Source of the DNA: Bacteroidota bacterium
GTDB taxonomy: Bacteria; Bacteroidota; Bacteroidia; Chitinophagales; Chitinophagaceae
NCBI GenBank assembly: GCA_005883855.1
Contig: VBAU01000484.1
Coordinates: 1-6,818, forward strand
Direction of reading: 5' to 3'
DNA length: 6,818 nt
Position numbers and translations under genes: made by a program. The notes below the pieces were generated by a model. It was not told the DNA's origin and did not search any database. It saw only the letters and a list, made by a program, of their open reading frames with translations. Below are positions 5,350 through 6,818 of the stretch, one piece after another. Positions within the stretch are counted from its first letter, which is position 1; every line of letters starts with the position of its first letter.

Positions 5350-6174
5350 ATGAAAACGATCGTTGTCCCAATAGATTTTTCTGATATCTCCAATAACGCG
5401 ATGGAATATGCAATTGGCTTCGCGCAGAATACTGGCAGCACCATACTACTCTTTCACGCCTACCAGGTCCCGGTTAGTATGACTGATGTACCCATTGTCC
5501 TGGTGTCAGTAGAAGATCTGCAAAAGAACGCCGAGAACAAAATGGCTGAAGTAAAGAGATTCGTGGAGGAAAAGACGGGGAAAGGGACTAAAATCTACGC
5601 GGAGACAAAATTGGGCGATACAGTGGATGAACTTGAAAATATTTGCAGTCATGTAAAACCCTTTGCAGTCGTGATGGGCACGAAAGGAGCCACGGGGTTA
5701 GAGCGAGTTATTTTTGGAAGTACCACATTAACTACCATAAAGCATTTGACCTGGCCAGTGATTGTTGTACCGCCCGGTAAAAAATATTCCGCAATAAAGA
5801 AAATAGGTTTTGCCTGCGATTTCAGAGAAGTGGTGAGAACGACCCCGACACATTTCATAAAGGATTTTGTCACGGAATTTAATGCAGAGTTACACGTGCT
5901 GAATGTGGATTATAGGAATTTGCACTTCAAGCGGGATACGCCGGAAGAGTCCGCCTTGTTGCACACGATGCTCGAAGACCTCAGTCCCAGCTATGATTTT
6001 ATCGAAGATGAAAACATCGAAGCGGGTATTGAAAAATTTGCAGAGAAGAATAACCTTGACCTGGTAATAACGATTCCCAAAAAACATAAATTACTCGAGG
6101 GCTTATTCAGAAAGAGCCACACTAAAGATTTGTTATTTCATTCCCACATACCAATTATGTGTGTGCATGAATAG
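5350..6174 (+). CDS. Tandem universal stress protein (two Usp domains)
   Basis: The 274-residue protein carries two UspA-like domains, an arrangement common in Bacteroidota. The first (1-142) begins MKTIVVPIDFSD with the nucleotide-site Asp9. It contains GTKGATGLERVIFGS, where G110-x2-G113-x9-G123-S124 fits the ATP-binding pattern G-2x-G-9x-G-(S/T), then WPVIVVP (135-141). The second (150-274) keeps the fold landmarks (KKIGFACDF at 150-158 and a final HIPIMCVHE). In place of the glycine motif it has IPKKHKLLEGLFRKSHTKDL (242-261), so it probably does not bind ATP the same way. The frame is open back to a TTG at 5293, but the ATG at 5350 gives the canonical first strand. Usp proteins are cytoplasmic and accumulate in stress or growth arrest. 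It is divergent from exbD and convergent with asnS, so it is a single-gene unit. Confidence 0.93.
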   Translation: MKTIVVPIDFSDISNNAMEYAIGFAQNTGSTILLFHAYQVPVSMTDVPIVLVSVEDLQKNAENKMAEVKRFVEEKTGKGTKIYAETKLGDTVDELENICSHVKPFAVVMGTKGATGLERVIFGSTTLTTIKHLTWPVIVVPPGKKYSAIKKIGFACDFREVVRTTPTHFIKDFVTEFNAELHVLNVDYRNLHFKRDTPEESALLHTMLEDLSPSYDFIEDENIEAGIEKFAEKNNLDLVITIPKKHKLLEGLFRKSHTKDLLFHSHIPIMCVHE

Positions 6175-6219
6175 GTTCTGGTTATTAGTTACTAGTATCT
6201 AGTGCCAAGCAAGCAGTTC

Positions 6220-6818
6220 TCAAAATTCAGCATTCTTTGGCGTCCTTGGGAAGGCGATAACATCACGTATGTTGCTCATTCCTGTTACGAACTGAACCAT
6301 TCGTTCGAAACCGAGTCCGAAGCCGGCGTGTGGGACGGTGCCGAATCTTCTTGTATCCAAATACCACCACAACTGAGCGATGGGGACGTTCATTTCTTGC
6401 ATTCGTTGCTCCAATTTCTCTAATCTCTCCTCACGCTGTGAACCGCCAACAATTTCTCCAATGCCTGGAGCAAGTATATCCATGGCGGCTACGGTTTTGC
6501 CGTCGTCATTCTGACGCATGTAGAACGCTTTGATCTCTTTGGGATAACCCGTAACAATGACAGGCTTTTTGAAATGTTTTTCAACCAGGTAACGTTCATG
6601 CTCACTCTGCAGATCAACTCCCCATTTCACTTCGAATTGGAATTTCTTTTTCTTGTATGCAGGAGATTGCAATAGGATGCCGATCGCATCTGTATAAGTG
6701 ATCCTCTCGAAATTGCTGTTGACAACGAATTCAAGTTTCTGGATCAAATCCATTTCACTTCTTTTATCCTGTGGCAACTGTTTTTCTTCATCGGTCATGC
6801 GTTGTGCGAGAAATTCAA
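6220..6818 (-). CDS. asnS: Asparaginyl-tRNA synthetase, C-terminal part (cut by window edge)
   Basis: AsnRS, a class IIb enzyme, charges tRNA-Asn with asparagine using ATP. About 199 C-terminal residues of a usual 460-480 are present. The frame runs off the right edge (EFLAQ before an in-frame Met at 6796-6798, which is internal). Visible landmarks are EVKWGVDLQSEHERYL, KPVIVTGYPKEIKAFYMR and MDILAPGIGEIVGGSQRE, parts of the class II catalytic core that bind asparagine and the adenylate. Motif 3 is HAGFGLGFERMVQFVTG, with the Arg that contacts ATP. It ends NIRDVIAFPRTPKNAEF, the family's characteristic terminus; many relatives read NIRDVIPFPRT, so Ala for Pro is a small variation. It is convergent with usp, leaving 45 bases between the stops. 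Confidence 0.97.
   Translation of the reverse strand, partial: EFLAQRMTDEEKQLPQDKRSEMDLIQKLEFVVNSNFERITYTDAIGILLQSPAYKKKKFQFEVKWGVDLQSEHERYLVEKHFKKPVIVTGYPKEIKAFYMRQNDDGKTVAAMDILAPGIGEIVGGSQREERLEKLEQRMQEMNVPIAQLWWYLDTRRFGTVPHAGFGLGFERMVQFVTGMSNIRDVIAFPRTPKNAEF

Overview
The window looks like chromosomal DNA from a Bacteroidota bacterium, probably of the Cytophagia (Chryseolinea-like) type. The protein set fits this: a PadR-PspC pair, ExbD with DMTPMVDLGFLL, tandem Usp and a typical AsnRS C-terminus. Shine-Dalgarno sites are mostly absent, and several TAnnTTTG boxes, the -7 element of Bacteroidota promoters, lie at plausible places. I see no tRNA, rRNA, CRISPR array, insertion sequence or phage gene. 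The placement within Cytophagia is inference from sequence style.

Layout. Positions 1-1786 hold a minus-strand cluster read in the order gcvT (aminomethyltransferase of the glycine cleavage system), a small SRPBCC-fold protein, and the first 42 residues of a ComB-type 2-phosphosulfolactate phosphatase cut by the left window edge. Positions 1787-1954 hold the gcvT promoter region and a strong terminator for the next unit. Positions 1955-4492 hold a second minus-strand unit: padR repressor, a PspC-domain membrane protein, and an ORF for a membrane protein with a large soluble domain. The last two ORFs overlap by 23 bases in different frames and look like one roughly 713-residue PspC protein split by one extra T in a T6 run. 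Positions 4594-5235 hold a stand-alone exbD/tolR-like gene on the minus strand. A 114-base divergent gap separates it from a plus-strand tandem universal stress protein gene (5350-6174). The window ends with the C-terminal part of asnS on the minus strand, convergent with usp and cut by the right edge.

How it works together. The best regulatory story is padR-pspC. A 9-bp perfect inverted repeat sits just upstream of a TATCTTTG box, and that box lies just before the padR ATG, which fits an autorepressed envelope-stress operon. Together with ExbD (envelope energy transduction) and Usp (stress), the middle of the window has an envelope/stress flavour, but a functional link between these units is inference.

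Five ORFs (1955, 4142, 4594 and 5350 groups and the 5' end of the PspC pair) needed start or frame judgement. For padR, exbD and usp the longest open frames begin at TTG codons, and internal ATG starts fit the families better. I did not find a convincing new defence or mobile system. The most notable items are the split PspC gene and the padR operator-promoter.
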